64,000 nucleotides of DNA from contig JACKDC010000002.1 in NCBI GenBank assembly GCA_020633725.1, positions 1 through 64,000 of the forward strand, written 5' to 3'. Shown here in pieces: positions 1-8,998 of this stretch (positions are counted from its first letter, which is position 1; each line of letters starts with the position of its first letter). This DNA comes from Candidatus Latescibacterota bacterium. Its GTDB lineage: Bacteria > Krumholzibacteriota > Krumholzibacteriia > JACNKJ01. The notes under the pieces are model-generated. The model saw only the letters and a program-made list of their open reading frames with translations, ran no database searches and had not been told where the DNA came from. Both the position numbers and the translations under genes were made by a program.

Positions 1-1179
1 GCGGGCACCTACTCGGGTGAGGGGAACAGCGGGATTACAGTGGAGCGGTCGCTGACGATCTGCTCGCTGGCTGGTCCGGAGTCGACCGTGCTTGCAGATG
101 CGGACCCTCAGTGGGGCATCTTCTTCTCCCCGGAAACGAGTGACGACGAGCTAGCTGTCTCGGGTCTCAGCATCGTCGGTGCGGCTGGGGGCATCTATGC
201 CACCGAAGGGGGAAGTCTGCATGTCAAGAGAGCCCGCCTGCTGAATTGCAGCTCACCCGGAGGCATCAACGCGAATTGGGGAAGCGTGACGCTCGAGTCC
301 GTCGTGTTCGAATCCAACCATTCGAGCACCCACGGGGGGGGAGTGGACTGTAGCGACTGCTCCGTGGAAATCCTCAGCTGCGACTTCGCGCAGAACAGAA
401 GCAGTTGGGGTGGAGCGGTGTCTCTCTTCAACTCGGACTGTGTTATCGAAGAGGGTAGCTTCGAAGGCAACCAAGCCTTCCGCACGGGTGGAGCCATCCG
501 TACAGCCGGGACTGGCTCTCTTGTTGTGCGAGGCTCGCTCTTCGCGGGGAACCAAGCCGAGACAATCAGTGGCGGCGCGATAGACTGGTCCCAGGTGGAC
601 GGGAGCCTGGAGCAGTGCCAGTTCATCGACAACCAGGCTTTTGCGGGTGGTGGAGCCGTGATCGTCGACGCTGGCGGAACTTCACTCGTCACCGGATGCT
701 TGTTCTTTGGCAACTCGGCAAACAACGCAGCTGCGGTCCTTGCAGTGAATGGCAGTGCTTGCACGATCATTGGATGCACCATTGTCGAGAACACTGTCGG
801 AGCGTCCAACAGCAGCGCGCTTGGGATCGGTTTCCAAGCGATGGTCAGCACGCAAAGCTGCATAATCGCCTGGAACCTTGGCGGAAGCGGAGTGAGTGTC
901 GCGCCGCAAGGCCAGGCCGATGTCCTGTGCTGTAACGTCTTCGGCAATGAGCTCGGGGAGTACTCGGGGGAGATCGTCGATCCGACGGGATCGGACGGCA
1001 ACATCTCCCTGGATCCGATGTTCTGCGGTCCGGTGGGGTCGGGAGAGTTTCATCTCAGCGGCAACTCCCCCTGCACCGCCAGCAGCAGCGACTGCGGCCA
1101 GATTGGGGCCTTCGGAATCGGCTGCGGGGAGACGTCTATCGGCGACACCCATTGGGGATCGATCAAGCGATTGTACTAA
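1..1179 (+). CDS. Right-handed parallel beta-helix repeat protein, 5' end missing
   Basis: The reading frame is open from base 1 to a TAG at 1177-1179, so the true start and any signal peptide lie left of the window. The 393 visible residues are Gly/Asn/Ser-rich with repeated short patterns such as GGA, GNQA and 'C.I.GC.I..N', typical of a right-handed parallel beta-helix (pectin-lyase-like fold). The last 80 residues (DGNISLDP, SPC, GAFGIGC) match the protein at 8999-10639, so the two are paralogues. Unlike that paralogue it has no FlgD-like C-terminal domain and ends WGSIKRLY. Probably exported or surface-attached; enzymatic activity unknown. Confidence 0.85.
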   Translation, partial: AGTYSGEGNSGITVERSLTICSLAGPESTVLADADPQWGIFFSPETSDDELAVSGLSIVGAAGGIYATEGGSLHVKRARLLNCSSPGGINANWGSVTLESVVFESNHSSTHGGGVDCSDCSVEILSCDFAQNRSSWGGAVSLFNSDCVIEEGSFEGNQAFRTGGAIRTAGTGSLVVRGSLFAGNQAETISGGAIDWSQVDGSLEQCQFIDNQAFAGGGAVIVDAGGTSLVTGCLFFGNSANNAAAVLAVNGSACTIIGCTIVENTVGASNSSALGIGFQAMVSTQSCIIAWNLGGSGVSVAPQGQADVLCCNVFGNELGEYSGEIVDPTGSDGNISLDPMFCGPVGSGEFHLSGNSPCTASSSDCGQIGAFGIGCGETSIGDTHWGSIKRLY

Positions 1180-1221
1180 GCCTGGACCGGCTCAGGTCGC
1201 CCGCCGCTTCACCGTGCTGCG

Positions 1222-3210
1222 CTAGAGCGTCCGGTCGAACCAGTCGACGATCCGCTTCAACCGCTCCAGCCGGTTCTGCGGCTTGCCGCCGCGGCTCAGC
1301 CCGTGGCTCTCGCCCTCGAAGCGGATGTACTCGGCCGTCCGCCCCAGCGCCTTCAGGATCGTGAACAGCTCGTCGGCCTGCGCGATCGGACAGCGCAGGT
1401 CGTTCTCGCTGTGGATGATCAAGAGCGGCGCCGTGATCTTGTGCGCGTAGAAGTTGGGCGAGCGCTTCAGGTACTGCAGCGGCTTCTCCCAGGGCCAGGC
1501 GCCGCCGAAGCTGTGGCGCTCGTGGGCGTTGTAGTCCGAGCTGCCGAACTGCGTCATGCGGTTGCCCGCCTGGCGCATGGTCACGCCCGTCTTGAAACGC
1601 TTGTTGTGGCCCAGCATCCAGGTGGTCATGAAGCCGCCGTAGGAGCCGCCGAGCACGCCGAGGCGTTTCGGGTCCACGTCCGCCTGGCGGGCGAGGTGGT
1701 TGGTCACGGCCATGAGGTCGGCGTAGTCCTTCTGGCCCCACGCCCCGTGGATGCTCTTCACCCAGTCGGTGCCGTAGCCGCAGGAGCCGCGCGGGTTGCT
1801 GAAGGCCACCACGTAGCCCTGGGCGGCGAGCAGGTGCATCTCGTGGAAGAAGGTGTAGCCGTACTGGCCCATGGGACCGCCGTGGATCTCCAGCAGGCCG
1901 GGCCGCTTGCTCCGGCTCTTGCCTCCCGGCGGACGCAACAGCCAACCGTGCACGCGCACCGCCCCGCTCTTGATCGAGAACTCCTCGGGCTCGCTGAGGG
2001 CGAGCCCGGCGAAGACCGCGCGGTTCACCTGCGTCAGGCGCTTCGCCTCGCCGGCGCCGTCCAGGTGCAGGCCGTAGATGTCCCCCGTGTCCATCATCGT
2101 GGCGGCGCTCACCGCGCAGGCGCCCGAGGGCGACACGCTCACCGCCGTGCTGTTCACGTCGCCGCCGAACTCGAGCCGCGCCTGGGCGCGGGTGCGCGTC
2201 CCCGCGCGCGGGATCGAGTAGACGCGGCAGGCGCCGCGCTCGTTCTGCACGAAGGCGATGCGCCAGGCCGCGCCGTCGCGGTAGGGCGCGATGATCGCGG
2301 CGTCGCCCATGGCCGTGTCGGTGACGACGAAGTTGAAGGGCCAGTCGTCCATCCACGGGGTGAGGCAGGTGTAGCGCTCGCCGGTGAGGCCGACCTCGTA
2401 GAGGCGGTAGGGGTGCTGGATCCACTCGCCGGGCTTGCCGAAGTGGCCGGTGAAGAGCAGCGAGCGGCCCTCGGGCGCCCAGGCGAGGGTGACCTTGTTG
2501 CCGCCGCGCGTGGTCACGGCGCGCGGCGTGCCGCCCGCGGCGCGCATCACGAAGATGCGCTCGAGCGTCCCCAGGTGCTGCTTCTCGGGCTCTGGGTTGG
2601 CGATGAAGGCGATCTGCTTGCCGTCCGGGCTCCAGCGCGCCTCGCGCACGCTGAAGTCGCCGCGCGTGAGCTGACGCGGCTTGCCGCCACCGACGCCCAC
2701 CACGTAGAGCTGCTGGGGGTCGGGGGGGAAGTAGCCGAAGCCGTCGAGCTTGTGGGAGAGCCGGGTGATGTGCTTGTAGGTCGCGCCCTTCGCCCGTTGC
2801 TTGGGGTCCTGCTTCTTCATCGGCCGGTGGAGGAAGAGCAGGCGCTTGCCGTCGGGGCTGAAGGCCAGCCCGCCCACGGTGCCTTCGAGCTGGGTGAGCT
2901 GCGAGGCTTCGCCGCCGTCGGCGGGCAGGAGCCAGATGTTGCTCTTCTCGTCGCGGGTGGAGACGAAGGCGATCCGCTTGCCGTCGGGGCTCCAGAGCGG
3001 CGCCGCGTCCACCTGCGCGCCGCGCGTGAGCTGGCGGCGTCCGCCGCCGCGCCGCCGCACCTCGTGGAGGTTGGCGAGGTAGCGGTTCTCCTTCGGGTCC
3101 ATCCGCTTCAGGCTGTAGACGATGCGCTCGCCGTCCGGCGAGATCGACGGGGCCTCGGGGAACTGGAAGCGGAACAGGTCGTCAGCGCGGAGCTTGCGTC
3201 GCTTGGGCAT
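1222..3210 (-). CDS. S9 family serine peptidase (acylaminoacyl-peptidase/DPP-like)
   Basis: A 662-residue peptidase of the prolyl oligopeptidase clan, hydrolysing short peptides. Residues 1 to about 400 carry TolB/WD-like beta-propeller repeats (SPDGERIVY, SPDGKRIAF, SPDGKRLLF). The C-terminal 260 residues are an alpha/beta-hydrolase. The triad can be read: Ser523 in GGSYGGF, Asp604 in HSENDLRCP, His636 in EGESHGLS. There is no signal peptide, so it is probably cytoplasmic. The ATG at 3210 follows an AAAGG-type ribosome site. It is transcribed alone, divergently from the gene at 3318. It is distinct from the exported S9 fusion at 4090 and the S9A protein at 63763. Confidence 0.93.
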   Translation of the reverse strand: MPKRRKLRADDLFRFQFPEAPSISPDGERIVYSLKRMDPKENRYLANLHEVRRRGGGRRQLTRGAQVDAAPLWSPDGKRIAFVSTRDEKSNIWLLPADGGEASQLTQLEGTVGGLAFSPDGKRLLFLHRPMKKQDPKQRAKGATYKHITRLSHKLDGFGYFPPDPQQLYVVGVGGGKPRQLTRGDFSVREARWSPDGKQIAFIANPEPEKQHLGTLERIFVMRAAGGTPRAVTTRGGNKVTLAWAPEGRSLLFTGHFGKPGEWIQHPYRLYEVGLTGERYTCLTPWMDDWPFNFVVTDTAMGDAAIIAPYRDGAAWRIAFVQNERGACRVYSIPRAGTRTRAQARLEFGGDVNSTAVSVSPSGACAVSAATMMDTGDIYGLHLDGAGEAKRLTQVNRAVFAGLALSEPEEFSIKSGAVRVHGWLLRPPGGKSRSKRPGLLEIHGGPMGQYGYTFFHEMHLLAAQGYVVAFSNPRGSCGYGTDWVKSIHGAWGQKDYADLMAVTNHLARQADVDPKRLGVLGGSYGGFMTTWMLGHNKRFKTGVTMRQAGNRMTQFGSSDYNAHERHSFGGAWPWEKPLQYLKRSPNFYAHKITAPLLIIHSENDLRCPIAQADELFTILKALGRTAEYIRFEGESHGLSRGGKPQNRLERLKRIVDWFDRTL

Positions 3211-3317
3211 GACTTGCCTTTCGTTGTTCCGGTGGGCGATACTCCACCGTGCGGCCTTGGAGCGTCGGGCACATCCTAGGGCAGCTCTCGTGTGAAGGGT
3301 AGTGGAAAGGAGATCCG

Positions 3318-4019
3318 ATGAGGCACTGGCGAATCCCCGCGCTCCTCGCGCTATTCGTGTTTCTGGCCGGGGGCGACGCGCTCGCCGGCACCGACTCCGA
3401 CTTCCGTCCCTGGGGCGTGGGTTGGGGAGGCTGGCTGGGAGGTTCCAACGGCGTGGGCCTTCGCTATCGCCTGCCGTCGGGATGGGCCTTCACCGTGGCC
3501 GGTTACATCGGGTCCTCCGATGGCAGCAGCGTCGATGAAGACCCGGACGGCTACTATGCCTATTCGGGCCAGGCGGCGGATGACAGCAACACGCGCCGCT
3601 TCGCCGTGGAAGTCGGGCGCAGCTTCGCCCTGAACGACTGGCTGGAACTGGCCCCGAGCCTGCACTACGTGTATTCCTACTCGCGCAGTACCTCGTCGTA
3701 CGAAGAGCTGCGGGTGTACGACGACCCCTTCCACTGGACGCACAGCTTGGGGCAGTACTCCCGTCGCTACGAGGACACCTGGTACGGGGTCGGGGTGCGT
3801 CCCCGCTTCTGGCCGCACCCCCGGGTCAGCGTGGAGACGGGCGCGTTCCTGGACTTCCGTCGCAGCTTCGTCAGCTACCGGCGATGGACTCGCGCCGAGA
3901 CCAACACGGATCCCCCGGTGGAGGAATCGAGCCGCTCGCGCGACAGGGAGAACGGGTGGTCGTGGAATCTGCCGACGCCGTCGCTGAACATGGGCGTGAT
4001 CCTGATGTTCTACTTCTAG
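3318..4019 (+). CDS. Exported outer-membrane beta-barrel-like protein, function unknown
   Basis: A 233-residue protein with a clear signal peptide (charged MRHWR start, hydrophobic core, ALA cleavage region near residue 23). The mature part alternates polar and aromatic residues (YRLPSGWAFTVAGYIG, LHYVYSYSRS, RFWPHPRVSVETGAFLDF) and ends LMFYF. A terminal aromatic residue is the usual recognition signal of beta-barrel outer-membrane proteins. The ATG is preceded by a strong AAAGGAGA ribosome site at 3304-3311. No conserved family recognised. The barrel reading is inference from composition and the C-terminal Phe. Confidence 0.75.
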   Translation: MRHWRIPALLALFVFLAGGDALAGTDSDFRPWGVGWGGWLGGSNGVGLRYRLPSGWAFTVAGYIGSSDGSSVDEDPDGYYAYSGQAADDSNTRRFAVEVGRSFALNDWLELAPSLHYVYSYSRSTSSYEELRVYDDPFHWTHSLGQYSRRYEDTWYGVGVRPRFWPHPRVSVETGAFLDFRRSFVSYRRWTRAETNTDPPVEESSRSRDRENGWSWNLPTPSLNMGVILMFYF

Positions 4020-4022
4020 CGC

Positions 4023-4051
4023 TTTTCGGCGGGCGGACTTTGGCCTAGAGT
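4023..4051 (+). promoter_or_regulatory. Putative sigma-70-type promoter for the 4090 operon
   Basis: TTTTCG (4023-4028), 17-nt spacer, TAGAGT (4046-4051), about 39 nt before the ATG at 4090. The -35 match is poor. The -10 box TAGAGT with a 17-nt spacer recurs before the genes at 22339 and 46139, which supports it. Confidence 0.4.
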
Positions 4052-4089
4052 GTGCGACCACGACCCCCGTCCCCCCGCCGAGGTGCCCC

Positions 4090-6810
4090 ATGTCCCATCG
4101 TGCCCTTCTCGTCCTCCTTGCCCTGCTGCTCGGTCTGCCCGCGCTTGCCCCGGCCGCCGAGTGGACCGTGGAGGACGTCGTCGCCCAGGACTACGCCACC
4201 GGCTTCCAGGTCTCGCCCGACGGCCGCTGGGCGGTCTGGTCCCAGCGCGGCCTGGCCGAGGACGGGAAGGTCTTCCGCTGGCAGCTCACCCTCACGTCGC
4301 TGGACGTGGCGAATGGCCCGCAGACCCCGCGGCAGCTCACGCGCGCCGCCGTCGACAGCCGCGGCCCTCGCTTCTCGCCGGACGGCCGCCGCCTGGCCTT
4401 CCTGTCCGCGCGACCCGCCCCCGGGGGCGAGTCGGACGACGCCCCCGACAGCCAGATCTGGCTCCTCGACCTGTCGGGCGGCGAGGCCGAGGCCGTGACC
4501 GAGCACCCGGGCGGCGTGCAGGACTTCGCCTGGATCGGTTCGGACCGGCTGCTCTATCTCGCCGGCGAGGCCAAGACCCTGCGCGAGCAGAACCTCGAGG
4601 ACGTCCACGACGACACCGAGGTCGTCGGCGACGAAGACCACGTCCCCCCGGCGCGGCTCTTCACGCTGACCCTGGGCGGCGAGGCGAAACGCCTCACCGA
4701 CAACGCCACGCCGATCCAGGACATGACCGCCAGCCCCGACGGCAAGCGCGCCATCGTGCGGCTCGCCAGGAGCATCCACGACGACTACGACTTCCGCACG
4801 CCGCCGGACGTGATGCTGGTGGACCTGTCCACCGGCGCCATGAAGGAGATCCTGCCGGCCGCGATCCGCGCCGACGGCTTCGTCTGGGACCTGAACTCGA
4901 AGGGCTTCAGCTTCCTGCGCCCCGAGGCGAGCGACTCCACCGACCTCTACGTGTCGCTCTACGCGCTGGGCCACCGCGACCTGGACGCCAAGACCTGGCG
5001 GCCGGTGCCGCTGGGCTGGGACCGTGGGCTGGACGGTCTGCTGTTCGCCACGTCCAAGGGCGTGCTGGCCGGCCTGGCCGACGGCCTGCAGGGCCGCCTG
5101 GTGCACTACGAGCGCAAGGGCGATAGCTGGAAGCGCCAGGAGCTGTCCCGCCCCGAGCGCGGCGTGGAGACGCTGCTGGCCGCCGGTCCCGACGGCGAGA
5201 CCGTCCTGCTCGCCCACGGCAACGCGTCGCTGCCCGACCGCTACTACGTCGGCCGCCTCGACGGCAAGCGCCTCAAGGACCGCCGCGAGTTCCTGCGCCT
5301 GAGCACGCATCTCGCCAACCTGCCCATACCCCGCAGCGAGCCGTTCTACTGGGTGGGCGCGCGCGGCGACACCGTCGAGGGCATGCTCACCTACCCCTTC
5401 AACTACGATCCCGAGACCGACGACCGCTATCCCCTGGTGGTGATGCTCCACGGCGGCCCCGGCGACGCCGACCGCGACCGCTTCGACGAGAGCTGGGCCG
5501 GCTCGGCGGCGCTGCTGGCCCAGCGGGGCGCGGCCGTCCTCAAGCCCAACTACCACGGCAGCTACGGCTACGGCCTCGAGTGGCTGGAGTCGATCAAGGG
5601 CCACTACTACGAGCTGGAGGTGCCGGACATCCTCGCCGGCGTGGACGCGCTGGTGCAGACCGGCCTCGCCGACGCCTCGCGCCTCGGCATCCTGGGCTGG
5701 AGTAACGGGGCGATCCTGGGCATCGCCGCCTGCCTGGAGAGCGGGGAGCGCTTCCGCGCGCTGGCCGCGGGCGCGGGGGACGTCAACTGGACCAGCGACT
5801 ACGGCAACTGCGCCTTCGGCGCCGGCTTCGACAACGCCTACTTCGGCGGGCCGCCCTGGGCGCTGCCGGACGTCTACCTGGCCAAGAGCCCGCTCTTTCG
5901 CATGCAGGACCTGCGCGTGCCCACCCTGATCAGCATCGGCAGCGCCGACACCAACGTGCCCGCCGAGCAGGGCCAGGAGCTCTATCGCGCGCTGCAGCAG
6001 ATCGGCGAGGCGCCCGTGCGCTTCCTGCGCTTCCCCGACCAGCCGCACACGCTGGGGACACCGGCGGGGCGGCGGCGTCAACTCACGGAGCAGCTCGCCT
6101 GGTTCGACCGCTGGCTCTTCGAGAGCCCGCTGCCGGCGGAGAACGCCTACCGCGACGACTCGCCCCTGGCGCGCGCGCTGGCGGTCGCGGCGGCGGCGAG
6201 CGTCGACGGCTACTTCGGCGAGCGCCTCGACGACCTGCTCGTGCCCGAGCTCGTCCAGCGCGACGCCTTGCTGGTAGGCCGTTTCGAGGTGACGCGGGCG
6301 CAGTGGGCGTCCTACCGCGGCGAGCCCTGGCCGGTGGACCGGCGCGAGGGCAACCTGCCGATCACGGGCATCAGCGCCGCCGACGCCCGCGCCTACTGCG
6401 CGTGGGTCGGCAAGCGCCTTGCCCTGGACTGCCGCCTGCCCGTCGACACCGAGTGGGAATCATTGGCTGGCACGGAAGACGCAAAGCCAGGCGCGGAGAA
6501 CACGCTGAGCTGGTGGGCCGGCCACGCGCCGAACCCCGAGGACCGGGCGACGCTCGCCGCCGGCGTGGACCTGCTCACCGCGAACCGCAGCCTGCTCGAG
6601 CCCGTAGGCTCCTTCGCCGCCGCGGACGGCCTCTACGACCTCGGCGGCAACGCGGCCGAGTGGGTGGAGGACGCCGCCGGCAAGGCCTCGCCCCGGGGCC
6701 TCTGCGCCGTCACGGCGCCGGACCCCTACGGCGCGCCGCCCGCGGCGCCCGACGACTATGTCGGCCTGCGCGTCGTCGCTCCCGCGCCCCCCGCGGAGCG
6801 CGCGCGATGA
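4090..6810 (+). CDS. Exported S9 peptidase fused to a C-terminal FGE-sulfatase-like domain
   Basis: A 906-residue protein in two parts. After a signal peptide (residues 1-23, ending in an APAA region) come a TolB-like beta-propeller and an alpha/beta-hydrolase with Ser538 in GWSNGA, Asp620 in GSADTN and His653 in DQPHTLG, a complete S9 triad although GWSNGA departs from the usual GGSYGG. From about residue 715 a formylglycine-generating-enzyme-like (SUMF1) domain follows: VGRFEVTRAQWASY, AYCAWVGKRL, LPVDTEWE, GGNAAEWVED, GLRVV. Only one Cys (GLC) lies in the segment where true FGE has its catalytic Cys pair, so this domain is probably non-catalytic. The stop overlaps the next ATG (ATGA), first of a coupled run to 8983. 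Acts in the periplasm or outside. Confidence 0.9.
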   Translation: MSHRALLVLLALLLGLPALAPAAEWTVEDVVAQDYATGFQVSPDGRWAVWSQRGLAEDGKVFRWQLTLTSLDVANGPQTPRQLTRAAVDSRGPRFSPDGRRLAFLSARPAPGGESDDAPDSQIWLLDLSGGEAEAVTEHPGGVQDFAWIGSDRLLYLAGEAKTLREQNLEDVHDDTEVVGDEDHVPPARLFTLTLGGEAKRLTDNATPIQDMTASPDGKRAIVRLARSIHDDYDFRTPPDVMLVDLSTGAMKEILPAAIRADGFVWDLNSKGFSFLRPEASDSTDLYVSLYALGHRDLDAKTWRPVPLGWDRGLDGLLFATSKGVLAGLADGLQGRLVHYERKGDSWKRQELSRPERGVETLLAAGPDGETVLLAHGNASLPDRYYVGRLDGKRLKDRREFLRLSTHLANLPIPRSEPFYWVGARGDTVEGMLTYPFNYDPETDDRYPLVVMLHGGPGDADRDRFDESWAGSAALLAQRGAAVLKPNYHGSYGYGLEWLESIKGHYYELEVPDILAGVDALVQTGLADASRLGILGWSNGAILGIAACLESGERFRALAAGAGDVNWTSDYGNCAFGAGFDNAYFGGPPWALPDVYLAKSPLFRMQDLRVPTLISIGSADTNVPAEQGQELYRALQQIGEAPVRFLRFPDQPHTLGTPAGRRRQLTEQLAWFDRWLFESPLPAENAYRDDSPLARALAVAAAASVDGYFGERLDDLLVPELVQRDALLVGRFEVTRAQWASYRGEPWPVDRREGNLPITGISAADARAYCAWVGKRLALDCRLPVDTEWESLAGTEDAKPGAENTLSWWAGHAPNPEDRATLAAGVDLLTANRSLLEPVGSFAAADGLYDLGGNAAEWVEDAAGKASPRGLCAVTAPDPYGAPPAAPDDYVGLRVVAPAPPAERAR

Positions 6811-7493
6811 CGCGTCTGTGGCCACCGCGGAGCTCGACGCTCCTCGTCCTCCTCGCCCTGTCCGCGGCCTGGACCGGCGCCTGCGCGCAGTCGGCGCCGC
6901 CCCTCGTGCCGCCCGTGGAGGAGATGAAGACGTGGAACGACAGCGTCACCGTGGCGGGCCAGCGCTACGCGGTGCCCGAGCAGTGGCGGGGACGCCGGGT
7001 GGGGGCGCGCAACACGCCGCCGCCGCCGGACCTGGTGCCGCTGCCCGCGGCGCTGCGCATCGCCGGCGACATCCCGCGCCTGCGCATGGAGGCCTTCCTC
7101 GCGCTGCGCGCCATGGCCGCCGAGGCCGCGCTGGACAGCATCACGCTGCGCGTGGACTCCGGCTATCGCAGTCCCGACGAGCAGGCCGCGTTGATCGCGA
7201 AGCGTCTGGCGGCAGGCCGTGAGTTCGACGAGATCGTCTGGGGCGTCGCCCCGCCCGGCTACTCCGAGCACATGCTCGGCACCACGGTGGACCTGGCCCT
7301 GGGGGGCAACTACGAGCACAACCCGGCCTACCACTGGCTCAAGGCCAACGCCGCCAACTACGGCTGGCGCGAGACCTACCCGCCCGACTCCACCGGTACC
7401 TTTCCCTGGGAGCCCTGGCACTGGCGCTACGTGGGCGTCGACGAGCTCGCCGCCGAGCGCGCCCGCGCGGAGGGCCGCCAGGACGATGACTAG
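6807..7493 (+). CDS. M15B-type D-Ala-D-Ala carboxypeptidase, VanY family
   Basis: A 228-residue exported metallopeptidase trimming peptidoglycan stem peptides. The ATG at 6807 overlaps the upstream stop and gives a signal peptide (MTRLWPP, hydrophobic core, ACA near residue 29); the longer upstream frame is an extension into the preceding gene. The VanY zinc site is intact: His155 and Asp162 in SEHMLGTTVD and His205 in EPWHWRY, with the usual DSGYRSPDEQ motif upstream. TGAC before the AQS could also be read as a weak lipobox. It overlaps the Sir2 gene by 8 nt. Confidence 0.9.
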   Translation: MTRLWPPRSSTLLVLLALSAAWTGACAQSAPPLVPPVEEMKTWNDSVTVAGQRYAVPEQWRGRRVGARNTPPPPDLVPLPAALRIAGDIPRLRMEAFLALRAMAAEAALDSITLRVDSGYRSPDEQAALIAKRLAAGREFDEIVWGVAPPGYSEHMLGTTVDLALGGNYEHNPAYHWLKANAANYGWRETYPPDSTGTFPWEPWHWRYVGVDELAAERARAEGRQDDD

Positions 7494-8211
7494 TCCGGCC
7501 CGCCTCCCCGACCTGCGGGACTTCGCGCGGATCGTCTTCTTCACCGGCGCCGGCCTCAGCGCCGAGTGCGGCATCCCCACCTACCGCGGCGCCGGCGGCA
7601 TCTGGCAGCGCTACCGCTACGAGGACTACGCCTGCCAGCGCGCCTTCCTCCGCGACCCCGAACGCGTCTGGGAGTTCCACGCGGCGCGCCGCGCCCAGGT
7701 GGCGGACTGCGCGCCCGGCCCGGCGCACCGCCTCATCGCGGCGGTGCAGCGCGCGAAGCCGGGGACGGTGGTGCTGACGCAGAACATCGACGGACTGCAT
7801 CAAGCCGCCGGCGCGACCGACGTGATCGAACTGCACGGCAGCCTCTGGCGCCTGCGCTGCGAGGCCTGCGGCGCGCGGCGTGAAAGCCGCGACGTCCCCC
7901 TGCCCTCCCTGCGCTGCGACTGCGGCGCGTGGTGGCGGCCAGATCTGGTGTGGTTCGAGGACCCGCTGGACATGACCATCTTCCACCGCGCGCTGACGGC
8001 GGTGGAAGCCTGCGACTGCCTCGTGGCCATCGGCACCTCGGGCGTGGTCTATCCCGCGGCCGAGCTGCCGCTGGTGGCGATGCAGCGCGGGGCGCTGGGC
8101 GTGGAGATCAATCCCGAGCCCACGCCGCTCTCCGCGCTCTATCCCGTGCGGCTCCAGGGGCCGGCCGGCGCCATGCTCCCGCGGCTCTGGCCCGACGACG
8201 GGGAGGCCTAG
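7486..8211 (+). CDS. cobB: NAD-dependent protein deacylase, Sir2 family
   Basis: A 241-residue sirtuin removing acyl groups from lysines with NAD+. Visible motifs: FTGAGLSAECGIPTYRG for NAD binding, TQNIDGLHQ, the catalytic His117 in ELHGS, and a zinc ribbon Cys125, Cys128, Cys144, Cys146. The second Cys pair is a tight C-x-C. The ATG at 7486 lies inside the end of the VanY frame (8-nt overlap), so the two are translationally coupled. Length matches class III bacterial CobB; desuccinylase versus deacetylase preference cannot be settled from this reading. Cytoplasmic, unlike its exported upstream neighbours. Confidence 0.92.
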   Translation: MTSPARLPDLRDFARIVFFTGAGLSAECGIPTYRGAGGIWQRYRYEDYACQRAFLRDPERVWEFHAARRAQVADCAPGPAHRLIAAVQRAKPGTVVLTQNIDGLHQAAGATDVIELHGSLWRLRCEACGARRESRDVPLPSLRCDCGAWWRPDLVWFEDPLDMTIFHRALTAVEACDCLVAIGTSGVVYPAAELPLVAMQRGALGVEINPEPTPLSALYPVRLQGPAGAMLPRLWPDDGEA

Positions 8212-8212
8212 C

Positions 8213-8983
8213 GTGGCGGCCCCGGCGGTGAGCGAGAGCGCGCGGCAAGTAGTGATCGACGGCGCCGAGCTGCCCTACGTGCTCGTGCGGCGGCGGGGAC
8301 GTCGCCGGCTCACCCTCACGGTGGAGCCGCGCCACGGTCTGCGCGTGCTGGCGCCGCTGCGCCTGTCCTTGCGCGAGATCGAGGGCTTCATCACGCGCGA
8401 GCGGGACTGGCTGCGCGAGCGCCTCGACGAGGCCGCCGCCTGGGAGCAGGCGCATCCCCTGCGCCGCTTCGAGGACGGCGAGACGCTGCTCCTGCTCGGC
8501 GAGCGCTGGACCCTGCGCGTGCGCGAAGAACTCGGCCGCAGCCGAGCGCGGGTGGAGCGCGGCGCGCGCTTCGAGGGGCCGGGGACGATCACGCTGCGCC
8601 TGCCCGAAGGCCTGCGCGCCGGCGAGCGCCGCGAGGCTGCCGCCGCGGCGCTGGAGCGCTGGTACCGTCGCCTGGCCAAGGAGCTGCTGTCGGCGCGCGT
8701 GGCCCACTGGTCGGCCGCGACGGGCCTCGCGCCCACCCGCCTCAGCGTGCGCGACACGCGCAGCCGCTGGGGGAGCTGCTCGGCGCGCGGGCACCTGTCC
8801 TTCAACTGGAAGATCGTGATGGCCCCGCCGGCGGTGGTGGACTACCTGGTCGTCCACGAGCTCTGCCACCTGCGGCACCTCGACCACTCGCCGCGCTTCT
8901 GGACGCTGGTGGGCCGCCACTGCCCGGACTACGAGCGCGCGCGGCGCTGGCTGCGGCGGCGGGGGCGGGAGCTGTATCTCTAG
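8213..8983 (+). CDS. YgjP-like/SprT-like zinc metallopeptidase (DUF45)
   Basis: A 256-residue protein of the M48-like DUF45/YgjP family. It shows the family block SRWGSCS, FNWKIVMAP, then the zinc motif HELCH (His215, Glu216, His219) and a downstream HLDHSPRFW that supplies the third ligand. No signal peptide. The GTG start lies 1 nt after the Sir2 stop. This family is often found next to type I restriction genes elsewhere, but none is seen here. The substrate is unknown. Confidence 0.88.
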   Translation: MAAPAVSESARQVVIDGAELPYVLVRRRGRRRLTLTVEPRHGLRVLAPLRLSLREIEGFITRERDWLRERLDEAAAWEQAHPLRRFEDGETLLLLGERWTLRVREELGRSRARVERGARFEGPGTITLRLPEGLRAGERREAAAAALERWYRRLAKELLSARVAHWSAATGLAPTRLSVRDTRSRWGSCSARGHLSFNWKIVMAPPAVVDYLVVHELCHLRHLDHSPRFWTLVGRHCPDYERARRWLRRRGRELYL

Positions 8984-8998
8984 CGGGATCGCGGGTCG

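Noticed and set aside
1303..6081. Long frames opposite the two S9 peptidases (1303-3279 plus; 4045-6081 minus)
   Set aside because: Both S9 frames have full catalytic triads; the opposite frames show only biased composition.
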